From positions 62,001 to 126,000 of the forward strand of contig NZ_PCPZ01000005.1 of NCBI RefSeq assembly GCF_002979865.1: a DNA stretch of 64,000 nucleotides, in the 5' to 3' direction. The notes beneath the pieces are model-generated. The model searched no databases. It was given only the letters and a program-made list of their open reading frames with translations, and was not told the origin of the DNA. Positions 24,802 to 34,500 of the stretch are shown in pieces (position 1 is the first letter of the stretch; the number at the start of each line of letters is the position of its first letter). The position numbers and the translations under genes were made by a program. The stretch comes from Arthrobacter sp. MYb214. GTDB taxonomy: Bacteria; Actinomycetota; Actinomycetes; Actinomycetales; Micrococcaceae.

Positions 24802-26079
24802 ATGGCTGGAGTAGGCGTGCCAGATCATGTCGTTGTTGTAGGCGCTGGCTTTGTTGGCCTGTCGACCGCTTGGTACCTGCAGGAAGCGGGCATTAAGGTC
24901 ACCGTCGTGGATCGCGGCGGCGTCGCGTCCGGTTCCTCTTGGGGTAACGCCGGCTGGTTGACCCCAGCGCTGACCCTGCCCATCGCAGAGCCTGCAATTT
25001 TCAAGAACGGCCTGAAGATGATGCTCGACCCGGCATCCCCGCTGTACATTCCGCTGAAGGCCGATGCCAAGTTGCTCCGCTTCCTGATCGGTTTTGCCTG
25101 GCACTCGACCCCGAAGAAGTGGGAAGAAGCCATGCGGGTCTACTCGGAAATCGGCGCGACCGGTTTGGATGCCTTCGACGAAATCGCGCAGGCGACTTCG
25201 GCAGGGCCGGGAGTGCAGGAGCCGACCAAGCCGGCAAATCCATTCTTGACCGGTTTCACCTCGCTCAGCGACCGCGATGCGCTGCTGCATGAATTCGAGA
25301 TGATCGAGAAGACCGGCGGCGAAGTTGATTACGAATTGCTCACCGGCGACGAGTTGCGCGGCATCGAGCCGACCCTGTCCAATAAGGTCGCTGCGGGCGT
25401 AGCCATCAAGAACCAGCGCTACATCAACCCGCCGAAGTTCATGGATTCACTGGCCGAATCCGTCATCGCCCGCGGCGGCGACATCATCGGAGCCTTCAAC
25501 GTCACCGATGTGCGCGACAACGGCGGCTCGGTCACCGTCATCGGTTCCGAAGGCCGTTCAATCACCGCGGATCACGTGGTGCTGGCTACCGGTGCTTGGA
25601 TGACCGACATGGCCAGCAAGTTCGGTGTGAACGTTGTGGTTCAGGCAGGCCGCGGCTACTCGTTCACCGTGGAGCCGGAACACATGCCAACGCACCCGAT
25701 CTACTTCCCGACCCAGCGCGTTGCCTGCACCCCGCTGGGCGATCGCTTCCGCATCGCCGGCACCATGGAATTCCGCGACGCCAACCACAAGCTGGAGCCG
25801 AAGCGCATTGAGGCCATCGTTGCCGCTGCGACCCCGGTCTACCAGGGGATTAACTGGGAGAACCGCAAAGAAGAATGGGTGGGTGGACGCCCATGCACCG
25901 CGGACGGCATGCCACTCATTGGCCAGACCGGATCCTCGCGCGTGTCGGTTGGCGGTGGCCACGGCATGTGGGGCGTTGCGCTGGGACCGCTGACTGGCAA
26001 GATCCTGGCTGCCCAGATTGCTGGCCAGCAGGTTCCAGGCATCGCCCGGCACTTCAACCCCTTGCGCAAGGGGTTCTAG
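24802..26079 (+). CDS. FAD-dependent D-amino-acid dehydrogenase-like oxidoreductase
   Basis: A 425-residue flavoprotein of the DAO superfamily, DadA type. The FAD-binding Rossmann motif VVVVGAGFVGLSTAWYL is at the N terminus. SSWGNAGWLTPALTLPIAEP is the DadA-like substrate-side segment, and the C-terminal FAD site reads GGGHGMWGVALGPLTGK. Members deaminate D-amino acids to 2-oxo acids and pass electrons to quinone. The exact substrate is not deducible. The ATG at 24802 follows AGGAGAG at about 7 bases. Monocistronic, closed by a strong terminator. Confidence 0.85.
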   Translation: MAGVGVPDHVVVVGAGFVGLSTAWYLQEAGIKVTVVDRGGVASGSSWGNAGWLTPALTLPIAEPAIFKNGLKMMLDPASPLYIPLKADAKLLRFLIGFAWHSTPKKWEEAMRVYSEIGATGLDAFDEIAQATSAGPGVQEPTKPANPFLTGFTSLSDRDALLHEFEMIEKTGGEVDYELLTGDELRGIEPTLSNKVAAGVAIKNQRYINPPKFMDSLAESVIARGGDIIGAFNVTDVRDNGGSVTVIGSEGRSITADHVVLATGAWMTDMASKFGVNVVVQAGRGYSFTVEPEHMPTHPIYFPTQRVACTPLGDRFRIAGTMEFRDANHKLEPKRIEAIVAAATPVYQGINWENRKEEWVGGRPCTADGMPLIGQTGSSRVSVGGGHGMWGVALGPLTGKILAAQIAGQQVPGIARHFNPLRKGF

Positions 26080-26112
26080 GCGTTTCGGTCCACACCCGGA
26101 ACGAAATAAAAC

Positions 26113-26160
26113 AACCGGCTTGCGGTGCATCATGGCGATGCGCTGCAAGCCGGTTTTCCT
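26113..26160. terminator. Terminator between DadA-like and YeeZ-like genes
   Basis: AACCGGCTTGC (26113-26123) pairs with GCAAGCCGGTT (26145-26155), followed by TTCCTTT. It also works for the convergent gene because of the upstream A tract. Confidence 0.88.
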
Positions 26161-26182
26161 TTAAGGCTGTCTTTTACGCGCT

Positions 26183-27037
26183 TTAGGCGTGGCGGGTTGA
26201 TGTCCCGGCAAGGATCGCGCGGTAGCCTTCGGCAAATCCCGGATACTGCAGTTCAAGCCCGCTGGCTAGCAGCTTGGAATTATCGAGCCGGCGGTCGGCA
26301 GCACGTCGAGCCGGGGCTTGTCCTGCCTCTTCCGGCGCAGGCAAATCAAGTTCCTTGGCCAAAAACTGGTAGACCTCGCCTAGCTGGGCTGGGGTGCTGT
26401 CACTGGCCAGGTAGAGGCCAGCGGCTTGCTCTCCCAGCGCCGCAACGTGAACGATGGCCGCGGCCAGATCATCGCGGTGGATGCGGTTGGTCCAATGCGA
26501 GCCCGCGGGAATCTGTGCGGCTCCGGCAGTGACATGATCGATGAGCCGGGTGCGGCCCGGGCCGTAGATTCCCGACGCCCGCAGGATTGTTACCGGCAGG
26601 CCGCTGCCGGCGAGCGCTGCCTCGGTGTGCGCAAGGACCTGCGCGGTGGGGCTACCTGGGGCAAGCGGTGCCGATTCGTCGACGAGTTCTCCGTTGGCGC
26701 CGCCCATCACTGCGGTGGAGGAAATGTAGATAAGCCGGCGAAGATTGGGGCATTGGGTTGCCAGCCGGGAAGCCAGTTCTTTGGCGACCTGCAGATAGCC
26801 GCGCGTGTAGCCATCGGCATCGCGGGTGGCCGGTACGGGAGTGAGCACGACGATTTCGGTCTGCGGATCGATGCTTGGCCACTGGGCGGCATCGAGCAGG
26901 TCTACGCTGTGGCCGTTAAATCCTGCGGGCAGCTTCTGGCTGTTGCGCCGCCAGCCGGTGATGTGATGGCCCTCCTGCTGGAGCCGCAGTCCTGCCTCGG
27001 TGGCGACATCTCCGCAGCTGACCAGTAATACTTTCAC
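26183..27037 (-). CDS. NAD(P)-dependent epimerase/dehydratase-like protein, YeeZ type
   Basis: A 284-residue atypical extended SDR. The N-terminal dinucleotide-binding region VLLVSCGDVATEAGLRL is a modified GxxGxxG. Other family blocks are YISSTAVMGG and ILRASGIYGPGR (YGP motif). The SDR tyrosine-lysine pair is not conserved in the usual form, as in other YeeZ-like proteins, whose reaction is unknown. The GTG at 27037 is chosen because AAAGGAG lies four bases upstream. Divergent from the MFS gene with about 100 bp between. Confidence 0.82.
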   Translation of the reverse strand: MKVLLVSCGDVATEAGLRLQQEGHHITGWRRNSQKLPAGFNGHSVDLLDAAQWPSIDPQTEIVVLTPVPATRDADGYTRGYLQVAKELASRLATQCPNLRRLIYISSTAVMGGANGELVDESAPLAPGSPTAQVLAHTEAALAGSGLPVTILRASGIYGPGRTRLIDHVTAGAAQIPAGSHWTNRIHRDDLAAAIVHVAALGEQAAGLYLASDSTPAQLGEVYQFLAKELDLPAPEEAGQAPARRAADRRLDNSKLLASGLELQYPGFAEGYRAILAGTSTRHA

Positions 27038-27137
27038 GAGACTCCTTTGGCGCGATATGTCCTCGGAGGCGAATCCCCCTACCCATAGACTAGAACCTTT
27101 AGGCCAGCGTGGCATGCGCGCGGAGGAAGGGGGCCAG

Positions 27138-28358
27138 GTGCAGTCTTCGGTGCGTTGCGTCCTGTTCTGCGTGGTTGCATTGCTCTCCATGCTCGGCGAG
27201 GGCATGGCGGTCTTTGCCTTGACCCTGGAATCCGCTGATCAGTTGGGGTCCTGGGGCGTAACCGCGTTGTTCCTCGCCGGCCTAGTTCCGCCGATCCTTG
27301 CCGCTCCGGCTATAGGGCGTTGGGTGGATGGGTCAGCCCTTTTCCGGGTGGGGATCCTGAACCTGTGCGTGCATGTGGCGATTTTCGCGGTGATGGCCAT
27401 TGCCTCCAATATCTTCGCGAGCCTCGCCTTGATGCCTGTGGCCAGTATTTGCGCGGTGGTAAACGGAGCGGTTATTTTCAAGATCATTCCGCGCATCCGC
27501 GGAGGCTTCAGCATTGCTCGTGCCAGCAGCTTCCTTGTCGTAGCGACGTCCCTGGCGGGAATCATCGCGCCGGCGATAGCTTCACTCGTCTTCGCGAAAT
27601 CGGGGATCGGCGCGGTGCTTTGGTACGCGGCGGCAGGATTCCTGGCACTGGCCCTGGCAGCCATCTTCCTGTCCCGCTCGCAAGCCGCCAACGGGACAGG
27701 AACAGACGCAGCGAACGAGCCGGATCAGGGTGGACCGGTATCGCCCGGTGGAGCTGCACTGACGCGCAATCCACAATTGCCGATCTTGCTGCTCCCGGTG
27801 GCGGCGATCGTGCTGTTTACCGCAGCAGAAGGCGTTTCGGGGGTGTTCTACCTGCGAGAGATCACCGAAAACGACACTGGATATGCGGTATTGCTCGGTG
27901 CCTGGTCCGTAGGTGCAGTGTTCGGTTCCCTGCTGGGAGGCAATCGCCGCTTCGGTACCCGAAGCGCCTTGCCGATTCTGCTCGGCGGAGGGCTGGTGGG
28001 CGCCGCGATCCTCACGGAAGGGCTCTGGGCCAACGCGGCTGGCCTGGCCTTGGTGTTCCTTGCCGGCGGGTTGGGCAATGGACTGCACAATACTGGAGTG
28101 CGAACAGCCATTTACGAATACGTGCCGGAAGCCCGCCATGGCGCTGCTTGGGCGCAGCTGCGGATGCTCATCAACATCATGGTCGCATTGGGCTATCTCA
28201 TCGGCACCCCGGGATTGCTGATTGGCCCGGCCAGGGCAATTATCGTGATCTCCGGTGCCGCGACGCTGCTGGTTATCGTTTTATCCGCCGCGCTGTACAG
28301 CTGGAAAGCGCAGGCCAGGGTCCATGGGAGGACCTCCGCCACGGAGCCCCGGGACTAG
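27138..28358 (+). CDS. MFS transporter
   Basis: A 406-residue membrane protein with about 12 transmembrane helices split by a hydrophilic central loop (about residues 190-215, NGTGTDAANEPDQ). The cytosolic turn GRWVDGSALFRVG between TM2 and TM3 fits the MFS A-motif. Probably a drug or metabolite exporter; substrate unknown. The GTG at 27138 is used because GGAGGAAGG lies just upstream and residues after it enter TM1 directly. An in-frame ATG at 27114 is possible but lacks such a site. Confidence 0.83.
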   Translation: MQSSVRCVLFCVVALLSMLGEGMAVFALTLESADQLGSWGVTALFLAGLVPPILAAPAIGRWVDGSALFRVGILNLCVHVAIFAVMAIASNIFASLALMPVASICAVVNGAVIFKIIPRIRGGFSIARASSFLVVATSLAGIIAPAIASLVFAKSGIGAVLWYAAAGFLALALAAIFLSRSQAANGTGTDAANEPDQGGPVSPGGAALTRNPQLPILLLPVAAIVLFTAAEGVSGVFYLREITENDTGYAVLLGAWSVGAVFGSLLGGNRRFGTRSALPILLGGGLVGAAILTEGLWANAAGLALVFLAGGLGNGLHNTGVRTAIYEYVPEARHGAAWAQLRMLINIMVALGYLIGTPGLLIGPARAIIVISGAATLLVIVLSAALYSWKAQARVHGRTSATEPRD

Positions 28359-28411
28359 CGCGCTCGCCGGAAACATGAAGGTTGCTGGATAACGCGCTAC
28401 AATTCAAGTAT

Positions 28412-28427
28412 TCGAATATTTGTACTA
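28412..28427 (+). promoter_or_regulatory. SOS-box-like LexA site upstream of umuDC
   Basis: TCGAATATTTGTACTA matches the actinobacterial LexA consensus TCGAAC-N4-GTTCGA at 9 of 12 defined positions. It is centred about 22 bp before the umuD GTG. Such a site is expected for a polV operon. Confidence 0.5.
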
Positions 28428-28441
28428 GAAAGTGGTGGGGT

Positions 28442-28858
28442 GTGGCTGAAGAACAGGAGCTGATGCCTCCGGGAGCAACCCAAGGGCCGGTCCAAGCGGT
28501 ATCCGCGATGGGTTTCCCCTCGCCAGCACGCGATTATTTTGACGGCGGACTGGACCTGAACCGGTTGCTGGTCCGTGATCGTGTCTCCACCTTCATCATG
28601 CGCGTCTCGGGCCACGCCATGCGGTCAGCTGGTATCTTCGACGGCGATGAAGTGATCGTGGACCGATCGCTGGCAGTGCGCCACGGCTCTGTGGTCATCG
28701 TCAACCTCAACGGGCAGATGCTGGTGCGCCGCTGGCAGATTGACGGCCACGAGGTTGGGCTGCTCAGCGATGAATCGCCCCTGCCCGTGGTACTGGCCGA
28801 AGGCGATGAGGTCAGCGTCTTCGGCGTCATTACCAGGTGCCTGCATCATGTCCGCTGA
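28442..28858 (+). CDS. umuD: UmuD-like S24 protein lacking both catalytic residues
   Basis: A 138-residue homologue of the polV accessory subunit. Alignment to E. coli UmuD is nearly gap-free: [10 protein letters not shown] (24-33) and LDLNRLL (37-43) match the cleavage region, and GDEVIV and VFGVI match the core. In E. coli, Ser60 and Lys97 form the self-cleavage dyad. Here the equivalent positions are Ala59 (SGHAM for SGDSM) and Arg96 (LVRRW for TVKKL). The scissile pair Cys-Gly is Met23-Gly24. Self-cleavage therefore looks impossible by the normal mechanism. The GTG at 28442 is preceded by GTGGTGGGG; a longer in-frame start (28382) is unlikely. Overlaps umuC by 11 bp. Confidence 0.88.
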   Translation: MAEEQELMPPGATQGPVQAVSAMGFPSPARDYFDGGLDLNRLLVRDRVSTFIMRVSGHAMRSAGIFDGDEVIVDRSLAVRHGSVVIVNLNGQMLVRRWQIDGHEVGLLSDESPLPVVLAEGDEVSVFGVITRCLHHVR

Positions 28859-30140
28859 CCACGTATCCCTGGTGGACGTCAACAATTTCTACGTCTCCTG
28901 CGAGCGGGCCTTCGACTATTCGCTGCGCAATCGTCCCGTGGTGGTGCTGTCGAACAATGACGGCTGCGTGGTGGCCCGTTCCCAGGAAGCCAAGGATCTG
29001 GGCATTCCTACTGGAGAACCCTTCTTCAAGGTCCAACGCTATATGGACTCCCACAACCTTGCGGTGCGGTCCAGCAACTATGAACTGTACGGGGACATTT
29101 CTGCCCGGGTCATGGAATTGCTCGGGCGCTTCGGGACCTGGCACGAGGTGTATTCCATCGATGAATCTTTCGTCGGCCTGGAAGGCAACCTGGAGCAGGT
29201 GCGCAGCACCGCGGCCCAGATCCGTGCAGCCATTGACAAGACTATTGGGGTGCCAGTCTGCGTGGGTGTCTCATCCACCAAGACCCTGGCGAAGCTGTCC
29301 AACCATATTGCCAAGCACAATCCGGGACTGGGCGGAGTCTGCGTCCAGCAGCTCATGGATCCCGAGGTCCTGGGCAGTATCCTGAACCGGGTTCCAGTCA
29401 CCGATGTCTGGGGTGTGGGCCGCAAAACCGGTGCCAAGCTGGCAGCCATGGGCATTGAATCCATCGCGGACCTGCAAGCAGCGGACCCATTGGCGATCCG
29501 CAAGAAGTTTTCTGTCGTCTTACAGCGCACGGTCTTCGAACTCAACGGGCAACGTTGCATCGGTCCGGTGGAGGAACGCGCGGATCGCGGCCAGGTCATG
29601 TTCACCCGTTCCTTCTCCACGCCGGTGCGCACCTATGAAGCGATGGAAGAAGTCATGTCCATCTATGCGCAGAAGGCTGCCGGCCGCTTGGCGCGCGAAG
29701 GCCTGTACGCTTCATTGCTTACCGTCACCGCGGGCACCAGCCGCTTCGCCCGGGGAGAAGCCTCATTCCCCAGTGCCCAGGTGCGCCTGCCGCGTCCGAC
29801 GCGGGATCCCATCGTGCTCAGCAAGCTGGCAATTGCCGCGATGCGGGATCTGATGAAACCGGGAATGGACTATGTTCGCGGGGGAGTGATCCTCTCCGGC
29901 CTCAGCGATTCTCCGGGTGAGCAACAGCTGGATCTCTTTGGCCAGAGTCCCGATCCGGCTGCCGAGGAACAAGAGAACGTCTCGTCGGTAGTCCAGGATA
30001 TCTCCCTTCGATTCGGTGCTAAATCCATTGGCCTGGGGCATGCCGGGATGGCCAAAATCCCTGAATGGTCGATGAAACGAGAGCATATTTCGCAGCGCTA
30101 CACCACCGACTGGGATGAACTGCTGGTGGTGCGTGCCTAG
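28848..30140 (+). CDS. umuC: Y-family DNA polymerase, UmuC subunit of polV
   Basis: A 430-residue translesion polymerase. Catalytic carboxylates are Asp10 ([14 protein letters not shown]) and Asp105-Glu106 (YSIDESF). The helix-hairpin-helix region [15 protein letters not shown] and the C-terminal DUF4113 region ([14 protein letters not shown]) are present. The beta-clamp motif QLDLF is at 360-364. It normally inserts bases opposite damaged templates and is activated by cleaved UmuD dimers. The ATG overlaps the end of umuD by 11 bp, implying translational coupling. All polymerase residues are intact, in contrast to the partner UmuD. Confidence 0.95.
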   Translation: MSADHVSLVDVNNFYVSCERAFDYSLRNRPVVVLSNNDGCVVARSQEAKDLGIPTGEPFFKVQRYMDSHNLAVRSSNYELYGDISARVMELLGRFGTWHEVYSIDESFVGLEGNLEQVRSTAAQIRAAIDKTIGVPVCVGVSSTKTLAKLSNHIAKHNPGLGGVCVQQLMDPEVLGSILNRVPVTDVWGVGRKTGAKLAAMGIESIADLQAADPLAIRKKFSVVLQRTVFELNGQRCIGPVEERADRGQVMFTRSFSTPVRTYEAMEEVMSIYAQKAAGRLAREGLYASLLTVTAGTSRFARGEASFPSAQVRLPRPTRDPIVLSKLAIAAMRDLMKPGMDYVRGGVILSGLSDSPGEQQLDLFGQSPDPAAEEQENVSSVVQDISLRFGAKSIGLGHAGMAKIPEWSMKREHISQRYTTDWDELLVVRA

Positions 30141-30209
30141 CGTTCTGCCCATGGCAAAAGGTTCTCGGCTCTTCGGCAACTTCGCAGTTTACGGTGGGAG
30201 GATGATCTC

Positions 30210-31475
30210 ATGACTACCCGTGCCAAGCAGCTCATGTCAGTCGGAATCCTGATGACGGTGATGCTCGCTAGCTGCAGTGCGCCGAATACCCAAGAACCAG
30301 CTTCGAGCACGTCCGCGGGCAGTTCCAGCAGCCCGAGCAGTACGGGGACTCCTGCGCAGCAGGCAACTCCCAGCCCGTCCGGCAACTCCAGGGCTGAAGA
30401 AAGGCCATCGCCTAGCCGCAGCCAGGAACCCTCGCTGCGCCAGCAAGCAGAAGCGCTGGCCGACGAGCTGAGCGCCAGCGAACAGGCAGCGAGCCTCGTG
30501 ATGGCCGGTGTCCCGGCAACAGGAGCAACCGCTGCGGAAATTTCTGCGATGAAGAAGCAGGGAATTTCCAATGTCTTCCTGCGCGGCCGTTCGCAACTGC
30601 CGGTGAAGCAGACCGCCGCCCAGGTCCAGGAAATTACCCAGGGCTTGGAGTCCGGCATTCCCGGGCAATTGCCGGTCTGGGTGGCCACCGATCAGGAAGG
30701 GGGTTTTGTCCGGGTGCTCCAGGGCCCCGGTTTCACCGAACTGCCGACTGCGTTGACGCAGGGAGGGTGGCCTGTATCGAAGCTGGAGCGTGAAGTGGGC
30801 GCCGCCGGGAAAGAACTGGCTGAAGCCGGCATCAACGTGAATTTGGCTCCGGTGGCTGACGTTGTTCCTGCCAGTATCGGCACCGGCAACGCACCCATCG
30901 GCTACTTTGGCCGCGAATACGCGCATGACGCCTCGGGGGTCTCCAAGGCCATTTCGACGGTGAACGAAGCGCTGCGCTCCGAAGGCGTGCAACCGGTAGT
31001 CAAGCACTTCCCCGGATTGGGCCGGGTCGCTGGGAACACCGATACCAGTACCCAGGTGACCGATACGAAGATCGCTGCGGCCTCCAGCGATCTGCAGCCA
31101 TTCGAGCAGGCTATCGAGCAGGGCAAGTCCTGGGTCATGGTCTCCAACGCCCGCTACTCCCGGCTCGATGGAAAGAATGATGCACCGTTCTCTTCGAAGA
31201 TCATCACCGGATTGCTGCGTGAGCAAATGGGGTATGGGGGAATCGTGATTTCCGATGACTTGTGCGAAGCCAAGCAGGTCGGCTACCTGCCGGTGGGCGA
31301 GCGCGCAGTGAAGTTCGTGGCCGCCGGCGGAACTGTTCCGCTATGCGTTAAATCGGCTCCGGCCATCACCATGGCGAAGGCCCTGGCCGCCGAGGCCAAG
31401 GCCGATGGGAAATTCGCGGCCCAGGTCAGAGAAGCCGCAGTACTGGTTCTCGAAGAGAAGCTGCGCATGCAATAA
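30210..31475 (+). CDS. Lipoprotein glycoside hydrolase family 3, beta-N-acetylglucosaminidase-like (LpqI type)
   Basis: A 421-residue precursor with signal peptide and lipobox LASCSA (Cys22), then a Ser/Pro-rich linker (about 25-75) and a GH3 N-terminal barrel. The motif KHFPGLGRVAGNTDT replaces the KHFPGHG of NagZ, as in mycobacterial LpqI. The likely nucleophile Asp is in GGIVISDDLCEA. WVATDQEGGFVRVL is the substrate-side block. It probably trims N-acetylglucosamine from cell-wall fragments outside the membrane. Monocistronic, with a strong terminator after it. Confidence 0.87.
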   Translation: MTTRAKQLMSVGILMTVMLASCSAPNTQEPASSTSAGSSSSPSSTGTPAQQATPSPSGNSRAEERPSPSRSQEPSLRQQAEALADELSASEQAASLVMAGVPATGATAAEISAMKKQGISNVFLRGRSQLPVKQTAAQVQEITQGLESGIPGQLPVWVATDQEGGFVRVLQGPGFTELPTALTQGGWPVSKLEREVGAAGKELAEAGINVNLAPVADVVPASIGTGNAPIGYFGREYAHDASGVSKAISTVNEALRSEGVQPVVKHFPGLGRVAGNTDTSTQVTDTKIAAASSDLQPFEQAIEQGKSWVMVSNARYSRLDGKNDAPFSSKIITGLLREQMGYGGIVISDDLCEAKQVGYLPVGERAVKFVAAGGTVPLCVKSAPAITMAKALAAEAKADGKFAAQVREAAVLVLEEKLRMQ

Positions 31476-31502
31476 GCTGCACGGCTGGATCTTAAAGGTG
31501 TA

Positions 31503-31544
31503 GGCCCGGGGCTCTTCCTTACTCGCTAGGAAGTGCCCCGGGCC
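31503..31544. terminator. Bidirectional terminator between GH3 and subtilase genes
   Basis: GGCCCGGGGC (31503-31512) pairs with GCCCCGGGCC (31535-31544), and an inner CTTCC/GGAAG stem lies near the apex. It lies between convergent genes. Confidence 0.85.
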
Positions 31545-31565
31545 TGCTCTTGGGAGGTGGAAGGC

Positions 31566-34500
31566 CTACTTCTTGCCCTTCTTCTTTCCGTCAGTTACTT
31601 CCAGAACCTGTGCACGGTCATCATTGCCGTTGTGCAGGTGAAGCAACAGTGCCTTCGATGCCTTGGTGCTGTCGGCAACGGTCACCGGGATCTGGGTACC
31701 GGACAGATCGGTGAACAAGGTGCCTTCTGCACCGAAATCAACCTGTGGCGCTGCCACGTTGAAGTCGATCCAGTCGGTCTGGTCAACCGGGATCATCGAG
31801 CCGTTCTCATCGGTGTTGTACCAGGAGTAGCCCAGCACACGGTAGGAGATCTCCGCCGAATCCTCATCGAGCCCCAGGGCTGACAGGGAGATCGGGAAGA
31901 CCGCTGCATTGGTGTCGAAGGTGTTGGTATCGACATCGCCGAGCATGCCGTTCACTGGCTGCAGATCAACTTGCTCGCCGGTGGCGAGGTTGAAGGTTGC
32001 TGCCAGGTCAAGGTCAACTTCGTCGAATGCGGCGTTGAAGGTAACGAAGTCGGCTTCGCCGTCGCCATTGGTATCGATCTCGACATCCAGCTCGGTGCCG
32101 CCAGCCAGGTGGGCCCAGTTGGCCCAGGTGGAGATGCCGACGTTCAGCAGGCCGTCAGCCACACCGGTGCGGGCAGCGGTGCTCGATGCGCCCACGTGCT
32201 GCAGGTCCACGGAACGGGCCGCCGGGATGCTGTCCAGCGAATCGTCGCCGCGTTCACTCGAAGCACCCAGTTCGAAGGCGCCGAGCAGGGAGGTGACCGA
32301 AGTAGCGCCCTCGCCAGCAGTGATGTCCTTGCCCTTCAGGCTCAGGGTGGTGGTATCCGCGCCCTTCTTCATCTTCTTGAGCTTGCCCTCCATGTCAGCA
32401 GCCAGCTTGGGTGCTGCCTGGACTGGAATGCGCAGGGTCGGAGCATTGCTGGCAGTCAGCTCGACGCGACCGCTGGCATCGGCAACCCAGGCACGAGCCA
32501 GACCGGACTGGCTGGTAGCCATGGTTGGATCGATGGTCTTGGCCCACTGCTGCGGGTCAACGCTCAGGGTGACGTTCAGCTTGGCGCTGCCGCCGGCCGG
32601 CACGGTGACACTGCTGCGATCCAAGGTGAAGCTTGCGCCTGGGATCTCGGTAGCGGCCACGTAGTTGGCGTCGTAGCTCTGCGCCTTGCCGCTGGTGTTC
32701 TCAATGGTGATTTCGCGCTGCGCGCTGAACGGCTTCTTGCCTCCCAGCTCGATAACGCCGAAGACCACGCTGGTCAGATCCGCTGCCTCGGAATCGTAGG
32801 CGAAAGCAGGGCTCTGGAGTGCTGCATCGGCCATCACGCGACCGGAACCAACACGGTTCGGACCGTAGGCTTCGCCATTGGCAGCCTTGATGTCGGTGGC
32901 CGCGGTGTTCATGATGATGCTCTTGGCTTCATATGGGGTGTAGTCGCTGTCTTCCAGAACCAGCGCGGCGATACCAGCAACCAATGGAGTGGCCATCGAG
33001 GTACCGGTCATCACGGCGGTGCCAGTACCGGTGCCCACGCCAACCGAGCCGATCTGCGTACCTGGGGCAGCCACATCCGGCTTGACCACGCCGTTGGAAC
33101 CGTGGACGCCACGCGATGAAGAGGAATTCAGCGTGTCTGCAACGCCGGACTCGCTGGAGGAACCGCCAACGAATTCGGGGGACAGGGTAACCTGCAGCCT
33201 GCCAGCTTCAGCTGCTGGGCGCAGCTTGTTCGACTCGTCCAAGGTGAACTGCGCACCCGGGATGGTCGCGTTGCCGGCGATGCCTGCATCGAACAGGTTG
33301 CTTTCTGCATCCAAGAGGACACCGGTGGCACCGGCGGCTTCAGCGTTGTTGAAGCGGGCGCCGGAACCGCAAGGGAACTCGCCGTTCTCGCTCCACTGCA
33401 GCCAAACCCACTTGCCTTCCAGTGAACCTTCTTCGAATGCGTCGCAACCGAATGCGTTATCGGCCGGAGCCATCACTGCTTCTCCGGACAAGGCGGCCGG
33501 ATCAGCATTGGTGTAGTTGAAGTTCGCCGAGTACTGGCCCGAGGCCGAACCGGCGACATTGTCGGGACCATCGACCTGGATCTTGTCCAGGGTGACGTGC
33601 GAGCCAACGGAGTTGGCTACGGTCAGCGAGGAACGCGAGTTGCCCGGCGAACCGCCCACGTCGGTGACATCGCCGGCATTGCCGGAAGCGACAACCGAGA
33701 GGATGCCGGCTGCGCTCAGGGCGTCGACAATGTCATTTTCAGGGTCGTTGGCCGGGGAATGATCCGAACCAAGGGACATGTTGACCACGTCGGCGCGGTC
33801 CGAGAAGTCGCCGTCGCCGTTCGGATCAAGTACGTAGTCCAGTGCTTGGCCAACCACGGAGGAGGAGCCGCCGCAACCGAAGACGCGGATGCCGATGAGC
33901 TGTGCGTCAGGGGCCGAGCCCGGGCCGACCTTCATCTGCGCCAGCGCGTCGGCGTCCAGCGAGGAATAGTCCCCGGTGAAGGTCGAGCCATCGGCGTTGA
34001 CGCCATAGCCTGCGGTGGTTCCGGCAACGTGGGAGCCGTGTCCGGCAGCTTGGCAGTCAAGCGGGTTAGGGTCCGGATGCGGAATTGGCTGGTAGGTGGG
34101 ATCGTCGGAGTCGGCGTTGTAGTCATCGCCAACCAAGTCCCAACCGCCAATGAACTTGTTGGTGTCGATCAGGCCCGAATCTGCACCGGGCAGCTCATCG
34201 GAAGACTGGGCTTCCTTGTAGCCTTCCAAGGTGCCCGGGCCGCCGAAGCTGGCATGGGTGTAATCCACACCGGTATCCAGTACAGCCACCTTGACGCCGT
34301 CGCCGGTCTTGTCCAGGGACTTCCATGATTCCAGGGCGCCGGTGTCAACTACCGAGCTGCGGTTGGAGGGCTTCTTGGGAACGATGGAGCTGATCTTGGC
34401 AACGTCGCTACGCTGTGCAAGCTTGCGCAGATCAGCGGCATCACCGGTTAGTGCGACACCCTGCAGTGCGTTGTGCGTGGTGTAGATGACCTTCGAGTTG

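Noticed and set aside
26113-26155. 26113-26155 repeat as an insertion-sequence end
   Set aside because: The arms are adjacent to a T tract and two convergent gene ends, which is a standard terminator.
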